A stretch of DNA of 64,000 bases from Chalara sp. BL73 (GCA_918026815.1 CAKJVC010000042.1:186001-250000); one strand, 5' to 3'. Counted from the stretch's first letter, positions 1 to 13,549 are shown. Program-made: numbers and translations. The notes: a model not told the origin generated them from the letters alone.

Positions 1-3000
1 GCAGAACAATCGAGTGTATCTTCTTGTCTGTCCTAGAAGTGTTTGTGGACGATACTCTGTGGAGGAAATCCTGTCGTTTTGGAAGGCGAACGAGAGAGAG
101 ATGAGATATATTGTTGTACTGTTCCCCATAGTTATCGTAAGGGTCTTGCACACTTTCTATAGCTGGCTTCTCACTGAGCCATTCCTTGAAAATTAGGAGT
201 CTGTTAGTAGATATCTCTCTAACAATGCCGTAATTGTCGCGATGTTGGAATTCAATTTCATCTAGCACGTATTAGCATCTAGCTAAATACATAGATCGCC
301 GTAGAAGTGAAGCATACTCACCAGCTGGACGATGATTGAGCTGGTTTTGCACGGGAACATCTCCATTCGTGGAGAATAACACAACGGGAAAATCATTCTT
401 TATAGAGAAACGAGAGCCAAATGAGGCTTCAAGAAGAGCCTGTGTTTCATCTCTTGCCTTACTGACGGCCATATATGGGATAGGAGAATCTTCGGCATTA
501 TTGTTGATAGTAATAGGAAATTCTGTCCATGAGTCCCAATATACTGAGAATCCTGGTATTGGCGGTATTGAAATAGGGAGGAGCATAGAAATATCTAAGT
601 TGTTGAAGTGGACGGCGTAGCGTTGGGCTTGACTGGCCCCCTGCCACATTATGGCAACACTGTTTATCTCGATATTAGTCATTAATGTAGAATACCTCCT
701 TTATATATTACGCTTATTGGACAGACGACTTACTCAACCCAAGGACTACAGCAACTGAGGTCAGTAGATATCGATATTAGCTGGTACTGGCGGCTAAGTA
801 CTTACACCAATTGTTCGTTGACAACCATAATGGATGCTCGCTTTTCCATATCAGACAATGGCTCATCTATAGGATCGCGTCTCAAGGGGAGCAAATTTTC
901 GTTTATCAGTCCTGCCTTATAGAGGGCAACATATGCCTCGAATGCCGCATCTTTCATGGCATTTTTCTGGCTGGCCCAATCCGTTTGACCTTTTGCATAT
1001 CGCACAGTTTCGTCGACTGAGAGGGGGAGGATAACTTGAGCCCGGAAAAGCCTGTGTCCAGCCTCGGAGCATATAAACTCTGGACGCGTATCAACATATT
1101 CCGTCTTTGGCAACGTGGCACAGAAATGATAAAGGTGCGGAATGGCATTATCAAGATCGAGCATAGCACCTGTGCTTTCTACATGAAATTGTCTTGATCC
1201 CGTCTTTTCTGAGTCCTCGATCTTCGAATATTCTGCTAATTCACGCATTTCGTTCTCGTAAATAGCCCTCATATCTGTTTCAAGTTGCTGCCATTCGGAA
1301 AGATTTTTGTCTCCTGCTGAATCGAACATGAGGATCAGTTTTGAGTTCTGGTGTCGAGCTCTTCCGCGGCGCTGAACAAATGACTTTAGGTTGGCTGGTT
1401 TTTGAAAACAAAGGACAAGATTGCATGATGGGACATCTATGCCTTCTTCGAGTACGCTTGTAGCGCTGATTAAGATTAGTATGATTGGCTATTCATCAGA
1501 GTGCGAAGATGTTGACTTCAGGGAGCTGACGCAATGTTAACGGCCGCTTAATTATCTTACTTACACCACGAGATTGATGGCGCCAGACTTGAAGAGAGTC
1601 AATGTATCTTTCTGTGACTTCACATCCAGCATTTCTGATATGTTGCGAGTTCTCTTCGGTGATGTAGAGGTTCCAACCACTATGTTGAGCATAAAGTTAG
1701 TGACAGTTTACCTGGGAGACAACTTTTGACTCCTTCTGGTACGTTTGACCGAGCATCAAATTTATGATAGTTTTTCCAGGATTCTAAGTGTTGATGAGCT
1801 TGTTTTCCGACTTACTGATCCCCATTCGGAACTTGCCCCGAGTCGACGGGTGAAGTGTTAACATCAAATAAAGGACCGCAACCATAGCTCTCTCCTGCAC
1901 AAATATGATTCCAAAGAGGCCAGTTGGCTCAACTATAAGTGCTTCGATGAGTTTTGAAACTTTATCTGATACTGAGGTCGTGTCGAAGAGTGCTTCATTT
2001 GTTGTTCGGTTGATCTCAACTGTCCGCAGTGAGGCGGCGAGGTATTTCCTCTCGGCAGCTGATACATCCCCTCCTCCCAAATATTCATCCTCGTTGGCAA
2101 TCTTCAAGTAGTTTGTGATTACTTGAGATATGTAGTAATCACTGATAAGGTGTCAGAAGCCGGAGACATAATGCCTCTAGGGTAAGTCAAAGTAGACATC
2201 CTGGGGCTAGTACGTACGCTGCCCACCCCCCTAGGTCATGACACACTTTGAGACTGGTTGCATAAAAGGATTTCATTTGTTCTTGGCACCAAGCTTAAGT
2301 TAAAAGTTAGAACTCAAGTTGCTGTATCTTGCAAGTAATATTGTAGGACTATGGTTCGATATCCAGGAAGTAATGACGTACTCTTATGATTAAGCATAAC
2401 GGTGCGCAGTGCTCGCTGCCCTTTCTCTGTAGAATTCTTCCTTAGATGCAGAACATATGGGTCTCTTTCGAAGTCTAGCCTTGAATAAGCCTTACTGAGA
2501 CTCTCGAGCACCTTTGTATGCATAGTGAGTGAGTCTGCTGATGGCATGCTCTTGTAGTATATCTGGCTTAGGATAGGTAGGTTGACTTGACGTCTCAGTT
2601 CTGAACGGTACTTGGTCGGTGTACGACATATCGAACCCAAAGTTTCCTCAATCTTGCCCAGTGAAGTGGTGTTGGAGCTCATGACTGGACTGGCCGTAAG
2701 GCCAAGTATAGACGGCACTGAGAGTCCTTTGATTTTGCGAGGATGATAGAAGAGAGTCATAATCTTTGATCCGGCATGTTTACGCACACAATTATGAGCT
2801 GTCTGCTGTCAGAGACAGTGCAGAAGAGAAGAGTATGACAACTACCTTCATCAAAAACAATCAATGAAATAGATTCCATCTTAACAAATCCATGAGTAAG
2901 CGCATCGAGCAGGATTTGGTACGTGCAAACGACAATCTGGCGAATATCGATCAGCAATTAAGAAGTTAAAGGCGGCTCGAGCATCAGAAGGTACAACAGA

Positions 3001-3970
3001 TACTTACTCGGACATTCTCGAGCACGGAATCCCAAAGGCTCTGCTCCGTCCCTGAACGTTGATCGTAAGCTGTTTATTTGGATCACTCGGCGGTATTAAT
3101 GGGAAACTCGTAAACGTAACGGGCACTTACAACGATCTACCCCATCTGCGCCTGACAGCATTTTGACTTGAACACTGCTTATCTTGGACAGAATATCTTC
3201 GTATTGTTGTGCGCACAAAGCGACTGTAGGAGCAAGAAACCATATCATCTGACCAGAATTAGTAGGATCGTTTTCTTACATAGAAAGCTACTTACTTGAT
3301 TTGCGGAGATATGCTCAAGCTCATGAAGCATTCTGAGAACAGCTCTGAATTGACATCATGTGAGAATAAAGCTAAGGAGAATATTCTTTTCCACACGGAA
3401 GAGTTACGATAGAAGGTTGGCATTGCTCAGAATATAGGAACATGCAAAAATAGCTCGATAAGTTTCTTCGAACTGACGAGTGAGAATAGGACACAAAGAA
3501 ATCCTAAGAGGGTTGACAAAATGAAACATCTTTGTAGAAGTATACTTGTGTAATATAAACGCTTATGTTTGAGACGGATTACATACACATGTGTCTTGCC
3601 TTTCAAAAGGAGTTTCAGTCAGTCCTAGCCTCGATATGCTCGGGAAGTTTGCAAATACCTGAACCTGTATCCATCTAGTTCAATATTAGCATATCTCTTT
3701 GGGCCATCTCACATATTATAGACCAACCGCAACAATGATATTCTTCTTGAGAGACTCCCCTAACATCTCAAGTTGATATCTCCTGGCTGTGAAGGGTGGC
3801 GTCTCAGTCTTTGGGTCCAGTGTGGGTGAAGGTGGCTGTTCTGAAGAGACTCCATTTTCAATATCATTTTTCAACACTTCAACAGTTGTATTTGCCAGGG
3901 GATCCAAATCAACATTCTCTGGCGTAATCACTTCCTGAGGTCCTGAAGCTTCGTCTTCGGAATGGGCCAT
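1..3970 (-). CDS. dcl2: Dicer-like protein 2 (partial, 3' part beyond left edge)
   Basis: RNA-silencing endonuclease that cuts double-stranded RNA into small RNAs; in fungi DCL2 is linked to antiviral and transposon silencing. The start at 3970 (MAHSEDEASG) precedes YQLEMLGESLKKNIIVA, which splices to MDTGSGKTH, the Walker A motif. Next come a second RecA core with DEAH (split by the intron 2799-2845), the LGLTASPV motif III, the helicase C-terminal domain ending in QRRGRAR (about 1350), and the Dicer dimerisation domain (806-1330). The following exons (322-697 and 1-261) lead towards the RNase III domains and contain PLPKRQDFLHRVS, typical of DCL2. Supported introns include 262-321 and 699-805; there are at least ten in all. 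RNase III and dsRNA-binding parts lie outside the window, so catalytic integrity cannot be judged. DCL2 rather than DCL1 is inferred from the N-terminal style. Confidence 0.9.
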
Positions 3971-4510
3971 TATTAAAAAAAATGGCAGGTGTCTCAAGCA
4001 ACAACGTACTATGGCAATGACGCAAAAGGCAAGGCTAGCAAGGAGCGGAATTTATAGATAAATCGAGAAAGTGACAGATTCGAAGGAGATTTTTCATAAC
4101 TTTATATGAAAAACGAAGCAGTGCTTCTTTTTTTCATGCAGGAAATACTTGATGGAAAGTTGCAGATTTCTAGGTAGGATGATTGGTCCCGACACCTATC
4201 GTCTAGGCTGTCATTTGCGATAGAAGGTCTTTCGGCCAACAAAACAGAGCAGAGAAAACGCCAAATTGCAGATGGTGAGAGAAAGAAGCAAAACCCGAGC
4301 GAATTAACAATATCAAAATGCTCTGGAGAAGGAAGGGGAAGGAGAAAGGGTGGAGGAGGACGAGGCTGCCTAGCCTTGTGGCACCAGAAGCGAACCCCTC
4401 GATTTCATAGGCAACGAGAAACCATGACCTATTCACTACAAAGGTACCATCCCCAGCCTCAAGCCCGTCAGAATCATGCTTAGCAAAACGATCTACACCC
4501 CACCGCTGAG
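3971..4510. other. Divergent promoter region
   Basis: Shared upstream region of dcl2 (leftward) and the coiled-coil gene (rightward). It contains purine-rich and GGAAGG-type tracts around 4320-4360. No RNA gene or repeat is visible. An antisense reading frame covering part of it is judged to be chance. Confidence 0.5.
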
Positions 4511-6110
4511 ATGAAGAACAGCGAGCGGCCTGAGAAGAAAGGAGGGGGACGGAGCGCGGGCGGGGTTCGCGTGCACATTGCTGCGCCAGCACGAGTAGCA
4601 GTGCAAGGACGGTCTAAGGCTGAGCATCACGACAACAACGATGCCGCCTCGACGAAAAGCTCTCCCGACGGCAACAGCTCCGACAAGGAGGACGGTGAGC
4701 TGGATCCGCGGGACAAGAAGATCTTGCATCTGCAGAAGGAGATCCAGACCATGGAAGACGAGTTCGAGCGGGAGCTCACGCAGCTCTCGCATAAGCTCAC
4801 CAACGAATCCGAGACAGCCTTGTTCTGGCAGCAGAAACACATTGCATTGGAAAAGACATGGGCGCAGATGGATAAGGAATTGAGGTCCTTGAGGCATGAG
4901 TTTAGTACGTTCCAGCAAGAGAGGGATAGTCGGGATCGGGATATCAAGACGAGAATCTCGAGCTTGATGCTGGACCGTGATGCTTTCCGCGAGGCGTATA
5001 ATGAGGCTTGTGCGGATTTGAAGGCGAAGGAGGATGTGGTGAGGAGCTTGCAGGGGCAAGTTTGGGGACTGAAGAGTTTTGTGAGTACGAGCTCGAAGAT
5101 GGATGAGCAGGTTGCGGATGAGGCGTTTGGGGAGCAGATGCAGAGGCTGGGAAACTCATTGCAGAATTGGGTCATTACGAATTTCCGGAGAACAAAAATA
5201 GGTATGCTATTGAATATCTTGAGTTTGATTGTCTTTCTTGTGGAATCCCTTCTATGGAGTAATGCTGCCACGATGAGACATCCAGAACAAGATTCCTTTC
5301 AGATGCAAATACCCCCTTAGGTCTTTTGACTGCCTTTTGATCTCCAACTTTCCGCTTTATTGGCTAAAGCTGACCCATGCTGACCCCATATTAGAGATCG
5401 ATAAACCGAATCAAGAAACTAAAGATCATCTTCTGCGTTTGGTGCCAACTTATGAAAGTCTAGCTCCGACTTCTAAAATACACTTTATTCAATCCTTAAT
5501 ATCGCGGCTGTTAGTAGAAACTATCTTCGAGGAGTATTTTGTTGGACTGTCTAGGGATCGTGCAGAATCACTGAGAAATGCCGAGAAGTTTCTCGGAAGT
5601 TTTGGTAAGCTCCCTGCACCATTGTGTCTGAATACAACTGACTCATCATCAGGGTCTGGTGAGAGCATGAATTCATGGCGTTCAAATACGCTTGCCATAC
5701 TTCGGAAGGAAGCGCCACAAAAATTACAAGCTGAAACTACAGCAATTATTACACTGGTAATAGAAACAGTAAACGGCATCATGAACTCGATAAGTGATAG
5801 TCAGAGTTCAGAACCAAGAGACCAATCGCTTCGTGTATTGGTCAACAATGCAATTGAGCTATCCAGGCTGCTTAGAGTTCAGAAGGCAATTTTTAGTGTC
5901 AACATGCCAATCATCGAAGGCTATCAAAGAACGGTATTCGATACTAAAAGTATGGAAGATATCAGCGGTGAAGATGAGGAAACGCTGTACGAACGAGAAA
6001 TTCGTTGTGTGGCTTTCCCAGGATTAATCAAATCAGGGGATGAAAACGGAGAAAAAGCGCATCTAAGGAACGTTGTATCAAAAATGCGAGTGCTGTGCGC
6101 CGCAGACTAG
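4511..6110 (+). CDS. Conserved-looking coiled-coil protein of unknown function
   Basis: Three exons: 4511-5201, 5395-5604 and 5653-6110. The first intron (193 nt) has GTATGC, a GCTGAC branch site and TTAG; the second (48 nt) has GTAAGC, CTGAC and CAG, and is in frame, so it could also be retained. The product has about 452 residues. Residues 1-70 are basic and low in complexity (KKGGGRSAGG). They are followed by a long heptad-like helical segment rich in E, K, Q and L (about 70-230), consistent with a coiled coil, and a mixed helical C-terminal half. I do not recognise a catalytic domain. The start is the first ATG after an upstream pyrimidine/purine-rich stretch. The tail after the stop has no further coding signal that I can support. 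Confidence 0.82.
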
Positions 6111-7967
6111 AGAGTTGACAGGCGCATGTTTTACGGATCCGGTGACGCTAAGTGGACGTTGCATGATCATAGACAGCATGAGAGTGAGCTGTCGATCAGG
6201 TATTATACCCAGTTCGATATCAAATATTGAAGTAGAGCTGTTTGACGCCACAGCATTTGACGAAAGCCGCTGTCGTCAAATCAATCTCGCAGTGACCAAT
6301 CTTCTCCGAGGGGGCCTCTTCTCCGGCCGCGTAATTTAGCCGGCAGTCTCTCATATTAATACAGGCTCGCGCGGCCACGTCTTCGGCCATGGAAGAATCG
6401 GGTGCGTGCGGCTCTGCTAATCCGTGAGACTCGTGCCAAACCGACTGCGGGGAAACGGAAATCCATTTAACAACTGGTAAAGTATGTCGTACGCCTTTCT
6501 CCTGCAAATGCACATCATTCCTGGAGCGAAAATTTTGACAAGAGGTATTGATCGGGATGACCAAATTGATCTCCAACCCGCTCTCCTTAGTAAATATCAG
6601 CTTGTGAAGTGTGTAAAGGTATAGCAATTCATTGTTAAGAGTATTTTGTCTGGATTTTGGAATGATGGCTGTGGAGTTCCTCGATACTATTTCAGTAATC
6701 GGTCAAGAAGCCATTGCAACGTGGAGCTCTTTGGCGAATGCCTCCGTCCCAATTGCGTGTTGATTGGGGAATATCGATCAGACATTGAGCGGCTCCTAAT
6801 GAGCGGTGAGGGCAATGTCCGTGTCTAATGCACACAAATCTTGATGTTTGCTTTCGAGAGCTACGTCAAGACTTTGATTTCCCTTGAAGGTTGTTGATAG
6901 ATGGAGTGAGACGGGAGAGTGCATGTAGATGATGCGATGCAATGCGAAATTTGACTCTGCAGAAATCGCTCACATGAACCCGTTCAGACAAACACCCAAT
7001 GCCATTTCCCAAATCTTCGCATCCCATCTGACGCGTCAGGGGAAAGAGAATCTGCTTAATCTGTATCACGACCAGTTGTTATTGTGGCTTGGCTGTAGGA
7101 GGGTAAGTTCTCTCCGGGGCAGAGTTTTTAGATAATGATGGTGCCGTGCTTCGAGGGTCCATCATGGACCTGTGGATTGAAGCATGTCCCGTAAAGAGAC
7201 GAATGAAGGTTCAATTTCCATTTGCCCTCATCTGCGAGAGGTGTAGGTAGAGCGATGGATGGTTTGGCGGTTTGTCAGGTCAGGCCAGGTCAGGATTGCG
7301 GTTGTGGTTGTTATAGGGAGGGATTTCCAGGTCCAACCAGATGATACCTATCGGCTGCCCCTGTTCAAATTTTGGTTGGTGGGTGGGATGGTGATAACTA
7401 CTAATAAGTATCCCGTAATTCCATAACAACGTGGACATCCACTACTTCGTTTCCCGAGCTCGGAATTCTGCTTCCCAATATTCAGCATTGTTAAAGCATA
7501 CAGTCCATCTTCAACAGATCGAACGAGCGCGCCTCGTGGACTAAGCGTTGCGTTCAGTGGAGATATTGAAAAGGCGGTACCTAGAAAAATAGTCGAAGAT
7601 CCCGTTGCCAACCGGCCGGCCAGGGTGGTGGTGTTAAGCATCACCGATACCCCCCCATATCTGTTCTGTCGCCAAAACAACACCACAAATCCATACGCTC
7701 GGTGGCTTGCTGGAGCTGGCTTCGCCGCCAACTGCTCTCTATCTCTCTGTCTCTCTCTTTCTCTCTCTCTTGTTTCTTTTTAGGACCAGATTCATAAGCG
7801 CCTGGGGTCTCTTGTTCCTCTGGTGCTGGCAACGGCCGGTCGGGTCTTCAACAACCCAACAATACCTTCCTACTCTAATTTGGAAGTATCCCATCGTCGT
7901 CCAGCACTTGCCGCATTTGATATCGATTCTCTTTCTTGGGAGATTCCCAGTTCCACTGCTGCCCAAC
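6111..7967. other. Intergenic region and 5' leader with CT-rich microsatellite
   Basis: No supported gene. Short open frames occur on both strands at 6220-6627 and 6640-7140, but they lack recognisable domains or splice logic. A CT/CTT-rich simple-sequence tract at about 7734-7776 lies in the likely 5' untranslated region of the zinc-finger gene that starts at 7968; pyrimidine tracts of this kind are common upstream of fungal start sites. Confidence 0.5.
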
Positions 7968-8756
7968 ATGGCTTACCGCAGCTATAGAGAGGGATTGCTC
8001 TTCCAGCCGAGAGATAGTGAACCTGGGGACGGAGCAGCCCCGCTCGGAATTCTATATCATGATTGGCATCGCTCTTTGCCATATTCATTGCCGAGCCATG
8101 CCTGTCGCCCTGCATCTGTCGCATCAAGTTCGAGCAGATGTAGCCAAAGCGAGGTCTTTAGCAGGGGAAGCTACTCGTCCTCGAGTGCGGCATCCTCTGC
8201 CCCGTCCGACGCTGTACGGCCAGATTTGAACCAACAGACCACCGGACATCCTTATCAATTGACCTGCGAATTCCCCTTCACAGGGTGCGAGGTATCGTTC
8301 CCACCCACCCGTTTCGAGGATTGGTTTTCGCATTCGATATCCCATTTTTTCAACACGGGTCCTCCACCGAAAAGCCTTTGCACCATCTGCGATGATGTTG
8401 AATTCCGAAAAAAACATAACGAGTCTCTGGTGGATACCTGGCGGAGGCGCTTGATGCATGTGGAAGGACACTTGCGGAACCATGAGCACTCGCCGAGGCC
8501 AGATTTTTTCGTGATCAAACATCTGTACAAGCATAGGTGTATCTCAAAGGGAGAATATGACCACTGTACGGGATTCACAGAACGGCCATTCCTCCAGCAC
8601 CTATGCCCACTTAGTGCCGAAACAAGAGCAAAGTCTCCTCTAGATAGGACAACAGGACAACAGTATGACTTAAGGAAAGAGAAGAGAGATATCAGAAAAC
8701 AAGGGAAGGAACGGAAGAGCAGGGTATATGAGCCACACCCACACTACAATTCATGA
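7968..8756 (+). CDS. Degenerate C2H2 zinc-finger-like protein
   Basis: Single exon, 262 residues. The start is taken at the ATG at 7968 (MAYRSYREG); the frame is open further upstream, but that part reads through the CT microsatellite and is hydrophobic, so it is probably leader. A Ser-rich stretch (about residues 45-75) precedes a finger-like motif from Cys100: C-x6-C, then a pair of histidines in FSHSISHFF. A second cluster follows (CTICDD, then His/Cys residues HVEGHLRNH and HRCISKGEYDHC). The C-terminus is basic (KEKRDIRKQGKERK). This arrangement is seen in fungal proteins labelled C2H2-type. DNA or RNA binding is possible, but the spacing is not classical and the function is unknown. Confidence 0.75.
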   Translation: MAYRSYREGLLFQPRDSEPGDGAAPLGILYHDWHRSLPYSLPSHACRPASVASSSSRCSQSEVFSRGSYSSSSAASSAPSDAVRPDLNQQTTGHPYQLTCEFPFTGCEVSFPPTRFEDWFSHSISHFFNTGPPPKSLCTICDDVEFRKKHNESLVDTWRRRLMHVEGHLRNHEHSPRPDFFVIKHLYKHRCISKGEYDHCTGFTERPFLQHLCPLSAETRAKSPLDRTTGQQYDLRKEKRDIRKQGKERKSRVYEPHPHYNS

Positions 8757-10563
8757 AAGGAAAAATATTGTGCTTCGGCGGTGAGTCGAGTGTGCTCCGG
8801 GATAGGCAGCCACCCGCTCCATACCGGCATATAGTATTTGCCGCTGGCTCAATATTTTCAGCGTGGCAAATTGGCCAGGATTTACCTCTTTGGGTATTTG
8901 TTATTACCTACTTATTTTGAACTAATTTTTTGCCCCTTTTGTGTAACCAATGCACAATCACGGTGGCGGGCGTGGCGGGCGTAGCGGGTACTGGAGCGGG
9001 TACCGACAGGCTGGTATCGGGACCAGGTACGCGGCTTTGGTGAGGCAGAATATTGTCTGCCTCATGCGTTCGCATATGGGGCTTCTGGAAGGTCTGATGC
9101 AGCTGAGTAATGGAGTTGTTAGCGAGTTTTCATGACAGGTTATGAGTAATGAAGCGTTGGAAGTGATGGTATGATATTATGGGACAGGAAAAGGACTTAG
9201 GAGTTTGATACCTTGACGGATGTTTTTCTTCTGGCCATATCAGCGAGATCGAAATGCGAATACTTCTCTCTCTCACTCTCCCCTTAGCTGGGCTCCATGC
9301 TTTTCACAATATCAACATGTTCTTGCCACATCTGCGTGAGCCCAAGTGTAACGTGTCTGACATAGGAACTCACTTCAGCTTGCACGTAACCGGCGAACTC
9401 CGCTCCATAATATACTTGCTTGATATTTAGACAGGAGTAAATTCATGGAAAGCCAAAAAAAAAACCCGCAGCTATGTACCGTATATCTACAAAGATCACC
9501 AGCTGGCCCCAACCTCCTCCCCCCAAGCGTCAAACACAGCCTCAGATAAATAGTCCCGACTGCGAGAAACCACCCCGCAAATCAAACCTCTGACACCAGC
9601 CAACCAAAAGGAAACCCATTAGCCGTCCAATTTACGTTCTCGCCATGAAGGGCTAGGAGAGACCAAAGATCCCCTTGCCCTAAAAATGACTTGTTTCGTC
9701 AGGATCACGCCAGTCACGCAGCACACAGCCTCGTTCACGACTTGACGGATTTACAAGCACCATATATGCTGCGCTTTTTTTCCCACCCATTCCCATTCTG
9801 CGGGCAAAGCCCTCCCCGGATAAACCCCTCACCCCCCTTATTTTTCCCTCTTCTTCTCTTCTCTCTTAGGTAGTTCTGAAAATAGCTGCACCTAACCCCC
9901 TCCCCCCCCCCCCCCCCCTTTCTTCCCCCAAAACATCTTGATCCTAGAGGAATAAAAAAAAACGTGTGTGAGAGAGAGAGAGGTAGATCATGTGGGTTTG
10001 GGATATAAAGAGAGAGAAAAAAAAGGAGGCAGGCGTGCTAGCATGCATGAAGAAATACTTGGGGAAGCATTGGCTGCGAACCGCTGCCTTATATTTTGAT
10101 GCCCGATATTTCCCCTACCTACCGATAAATTTCAAGGCGTAGATGATGAAACGGGGGGAGAGAAGATTGAGGATGGGAGATGGGATTGCCACGTTAATTT
10201 TCGGTTTATTTTTATTTTTTGGGGTGAAATGCTGGATCTCGGAATTGGGGATGGCGAGTCTCATGATGGAACGGTTGTTCTCCTATTATTAGCCGAGTCC
10301 ACTCTCTCTCTAGGCTGCCATTTTTCTCAAGCTTGTGAAAACGCCTGAAGTAAGATATAGATGTAAGTAATCGGAAGAGCTTGATAAGCCTGTGTTTTCT
10401 TTACGTAGATGTCATTGAGCTGAATGTCCTATATACGTTCATATGCAAAGATGTCCTCAGGTACTAGTTCCTATTATAGCCTCCGTTCCTATCCACCTCA
10501 TGCCCCATTCCCCTTCTATATGCATTTCACCATCATTAACAATCCTCTCCAGTGACGCATGGT
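8757..10563. other. Gene-free region with simple-sequence tracts
   Basis: About 1.8 kb without a supported gene. It contains glycine-codon-like GGC repeats near 8960-8990, a run of 17 cytosines at 9902-9918, a GT/GA tract near 9963-9985, A-rich runs around 9950 and 10017, and T-rich tracts near 10205-10220. It separates the zinc-finger gene (+) from the 3' end of the Hsp70-like gene (-). I see no RNA gene or transposon here. Confidence 0.5.
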
Positions 10564-12801
10564 TCAATGGAATTCTGCCTCCACGCGCCCATACCGAAAG
10601 CCATCAACTTTTAATTCGAATGCCAAACCAGCACTTTCCACCACCATCTCGAGCGTGAAGTCCAGATTATCGAACTCTACTCCGCGAGTTGTTGTCAGTC
10701 GTGTGAAGAGACTCTTAGGCACAGCACCGAGATCCGTTGTCAAGGTACACACATTTATGAGGTCGCGAGTATAAGAGGATGGTGGCTCGCCATCTGCGTC
10801 TGAAGCGATTAGGTCGTCGGACACAATCTGTTGGAAAATAAACATCAGTCGCGCTGCTTTATGCAGAAGTGAAGGAGGAGGAAGTGCTAGGAACTTACTA
10901 GAGACTGTCCAGGTCGGAAATTTCGCGTATAATGGAAGCTGATCGGCGTAGCAGCACTTAACGCCTCGCCCTACGCGTACGGATTAGCACCGCGTCCACC
11001 TGACAGATAGATGAGCTTACTTTAGCAATATGCCACTGCATCCTATCACTAACCATCCACCGCTCCCACAGCGGACTCCAGTATCGCTCGCTCACTTGGT
11101 GCTTATCCTCATCGTATACTGTAGCATATGACGTCCCATAGTGCATTCTCGCTTTTCGTGAGACGACCATACTGCCTTCTAGACCCCTTAGAACAGCGCC
11201 TCGAACAACAGCAGTCCATGCATTTACAGGCTGCATCACCTCTACGGAACCATTAGAGATCAAAGCCGTGGCTTGTGCGTGGGTAGGTCTTTCACTATAC
11301 GGCGGAGGCGCGGCAGTGTTGAAGTGCGCCTTTAGTCGCGTATAAAGATAATTGCTCTGACCAAAGCCACCGACAAGCACTATACCAGAGACAATCCCGC
11401 CTTTCTGCCTAATTCCATCAACCTGTCCTTGTACCAGATCGCACACCTCCTTGACTACAGGCTCAAAAATCTCCTTGATCTGGGCTGCAGTCATGACAAG
11501 AAAGCCGCAGTCCAAACCGGCTTCCTCATCATCTGGCAGACCTGGGAATGGCACATTGACTTCTGCGTGTTCCTCCTCGTTGAAATTACGCTTTACAAAT
11601 TCTTCCCAGTATCGCAGACCCATCTGCCAACACTTCCCTTTCTTGAGTTTCATCTCGTCGAAGCGCTCTTTCCCAATGCGATTACGGACATGCTCTTCAA
11701 AACGGTAATTTAAGAAAGCACTGCCACATAGTCCACCAGTGCCAACAGCAGACTCCTCCACTCGCAGGGGCTTCAGTGAGATGATCTTATACGCAATCAA
11801 GTCAACCGTTCCACCTCCTGCATCGCATACCACAAAATTATCCCCTGCGCTGAGATGATTAGGTTGGATAGCCTTGAGAGTATAAACAGCTGCTGCTTCG
11901 GGTTCGCTGATCATCTGAATTTCTGATTTGGTTCCCATGCCTGCCCTTTCTGCGGCCTGTAGCGTTGTATTTTTTGCGGCATCAGACCATACAGCCGGAC
12001 ATGTAAGGACAAATTCCACTTTAGTAGAGGCCATGAAGGACTCGCCATACCGTCGAGTAAGTGTCTCCATAGTGTGATTATAGACTTGCGTCAAATAATC
12101 ACTTACCGCGTCCACAACATTCTTGTTGAACTTCTTCAATTGCGCAGCTGTTTCTAATGGGCTGACATAGAATGGCAGCTTTTGTGAGCGGTCGAGGAAC
12201 AATTTTATACATCGAAGCCTGGTCTCCTCAGGACGGAACTGGAAACCCCACTTGATAGTGGGATCAGACCCATCTTGTGCATCGTAGGAAATCTCTGTTG
12301 GAACTTTGTCTGAGGTGATTCCATTTCCACCAGGCCATGTTTTTATGATTTCAACATCGTCAGGTGTTGATGTATAGACTGCCGCTACACTATGTGGTGG
12401 TCAGCAAGAGGTGAAACATGCTTCATGGGTAGAAGTAAAGAGATCACAAGCATTAAGACTAGAAGGCAAATGTCGTGTCCTAAAGCACTCGATGGCAACA
12501 TGATAAGATTTTGAGTCGCGGAAGCTACGGAACAACATCTCCAAGTGCCATGACACTTCCGGTTTCAGTCCTCACGAGACAGATATCTCCACAAATTTGA
12601 TGTAGAAAATGTCATTTCTTACCCTGAGTATGTTGTACCAAAGTCTAATCCGACTATAAGCCGGTCATTCAAAGCTGTTGGCTCTCTAATGGGACCAGCA
12701 ATTGCTTCCGTCGAAGAAGTGGGGGTATAGGTCGTGAAATGTGACCTGCTCTCTTCATTCCTTTTGCTGCTGACGGTCCTAATGGGCAAGGAGAGATTCA
12801 T
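10564..12801 (-). CDS. Hsp70/HSPA12-like actin-fold ATPase
   Basis: Four exons read downwards: 12801-12623, 12389-11021, 10970-10899 and 10827-10564, giving 627 residues. The introns (233, 50 and 71 nt) are all in consistent phase. The first join restores the phosphate-1 loop, GLDFGTTYSG (residues 51-60) into VAAVYTS. The second actin-fold signature FVVCDAGGGTVDL and the adenosine motif GIVLVGGFGQSNYL are both present. The protein lacks the canonical Hsp70 substrate-binding domain and EEVD end, which matches the HSPA12-like fungal family (large expanded set, role unclear, probably stress or protein quality control). The start is the first in-frame ATG. Cytosolic location is inferred from the absence of a signal peptide. 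Confidence 0.92.
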
Positions 12802-13549
12802 GTTTCTGGCTATTGACAAAGACTAGTTGCCTGGGAGCTTGTGGCCATGCGGCCGCCGTCGCAAATCGGATTTGTCCAGGTACGGGAGGCTCTTCGGCGC
12901 AAGCTAGAGATCTCGCTGTTTTCGCCTAGATGGTCTTCTGGATTCTCGCACACTTGAGATGATGAAAGAAGCTTCCAAGGAGCTTTTCCCAGCTAGAAAC
13001 AAGAATTTAAGCCCAATTGGGAGTTCTCAATTGGTAGAGAGGAAGGTGAGTATTATTTTCCACCTTTGAACGGTATGGGTGAGACGTATGTTAGACGTAT
13101 GTGCCTTAAACTGAGACCTTAAAAATGGCGATGTTTGGTTTTTTGAAAGACCAAAATAAATATAAAAGAGTTGTCCTGATTGTCCTGCAGGTACTAACTT
13201 CGTACTCGAGATGTAGCAGGGGACCAAATGCTGTAGCCTGGCTCGTAGGCAGACACTTCCTGCAGTGCTCGAGCCGCTATGATTTGATAAGCAGACGTAA
13301 GTCCACAGCTAAAAGAATACTAGAAGGAGTTTGGAGCTGGGATTATAGGTGAGTGACTCTTGCTTCGGAAAGTGTCAAGCGTTGGATAGCTGAACATCAA
13401 ACTGGCTTCAAGCTTCTTAAGGCGAGCATGGCAGGCCTTGGCATCTGCTTTTGCCGAACCGAGCGCAATTGACTCCATCATGTCCCATCGATGTCGACAT
13501 GCAACTTCTAAAGGGCATACGTATGCTCGTATGAAATGCTACTTTAGTG
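12802..13549. other. Divergent promoter region
   Basis: Lies between the Hsp70-like gene (leftward) and the RCC1-repeat gene (rightward). No coding signal, RNA gene or clear repeat is seen. Confidence 0.45.

Noticed and set aside
4203..5271. Long open frames on the minus strand over the coiled-coil gene
   Set aside because: They are antisense to a better supported exon; their composition is skewed (Ser/Leu/Cys rich) and no domain is visible.
6220..6627. Minus-strand open frame of 135 codons
   Set aside because: No motif, no splice continuation and an atypical start; could not be told from chance.
7707..7967. N-terminal extension of the zinc-finger gene with membrane-like segment
   Set aside because: It begins at a non-ATG codon and reads through a CT microsatellite; the hydrophobic look is a product of the repeat.
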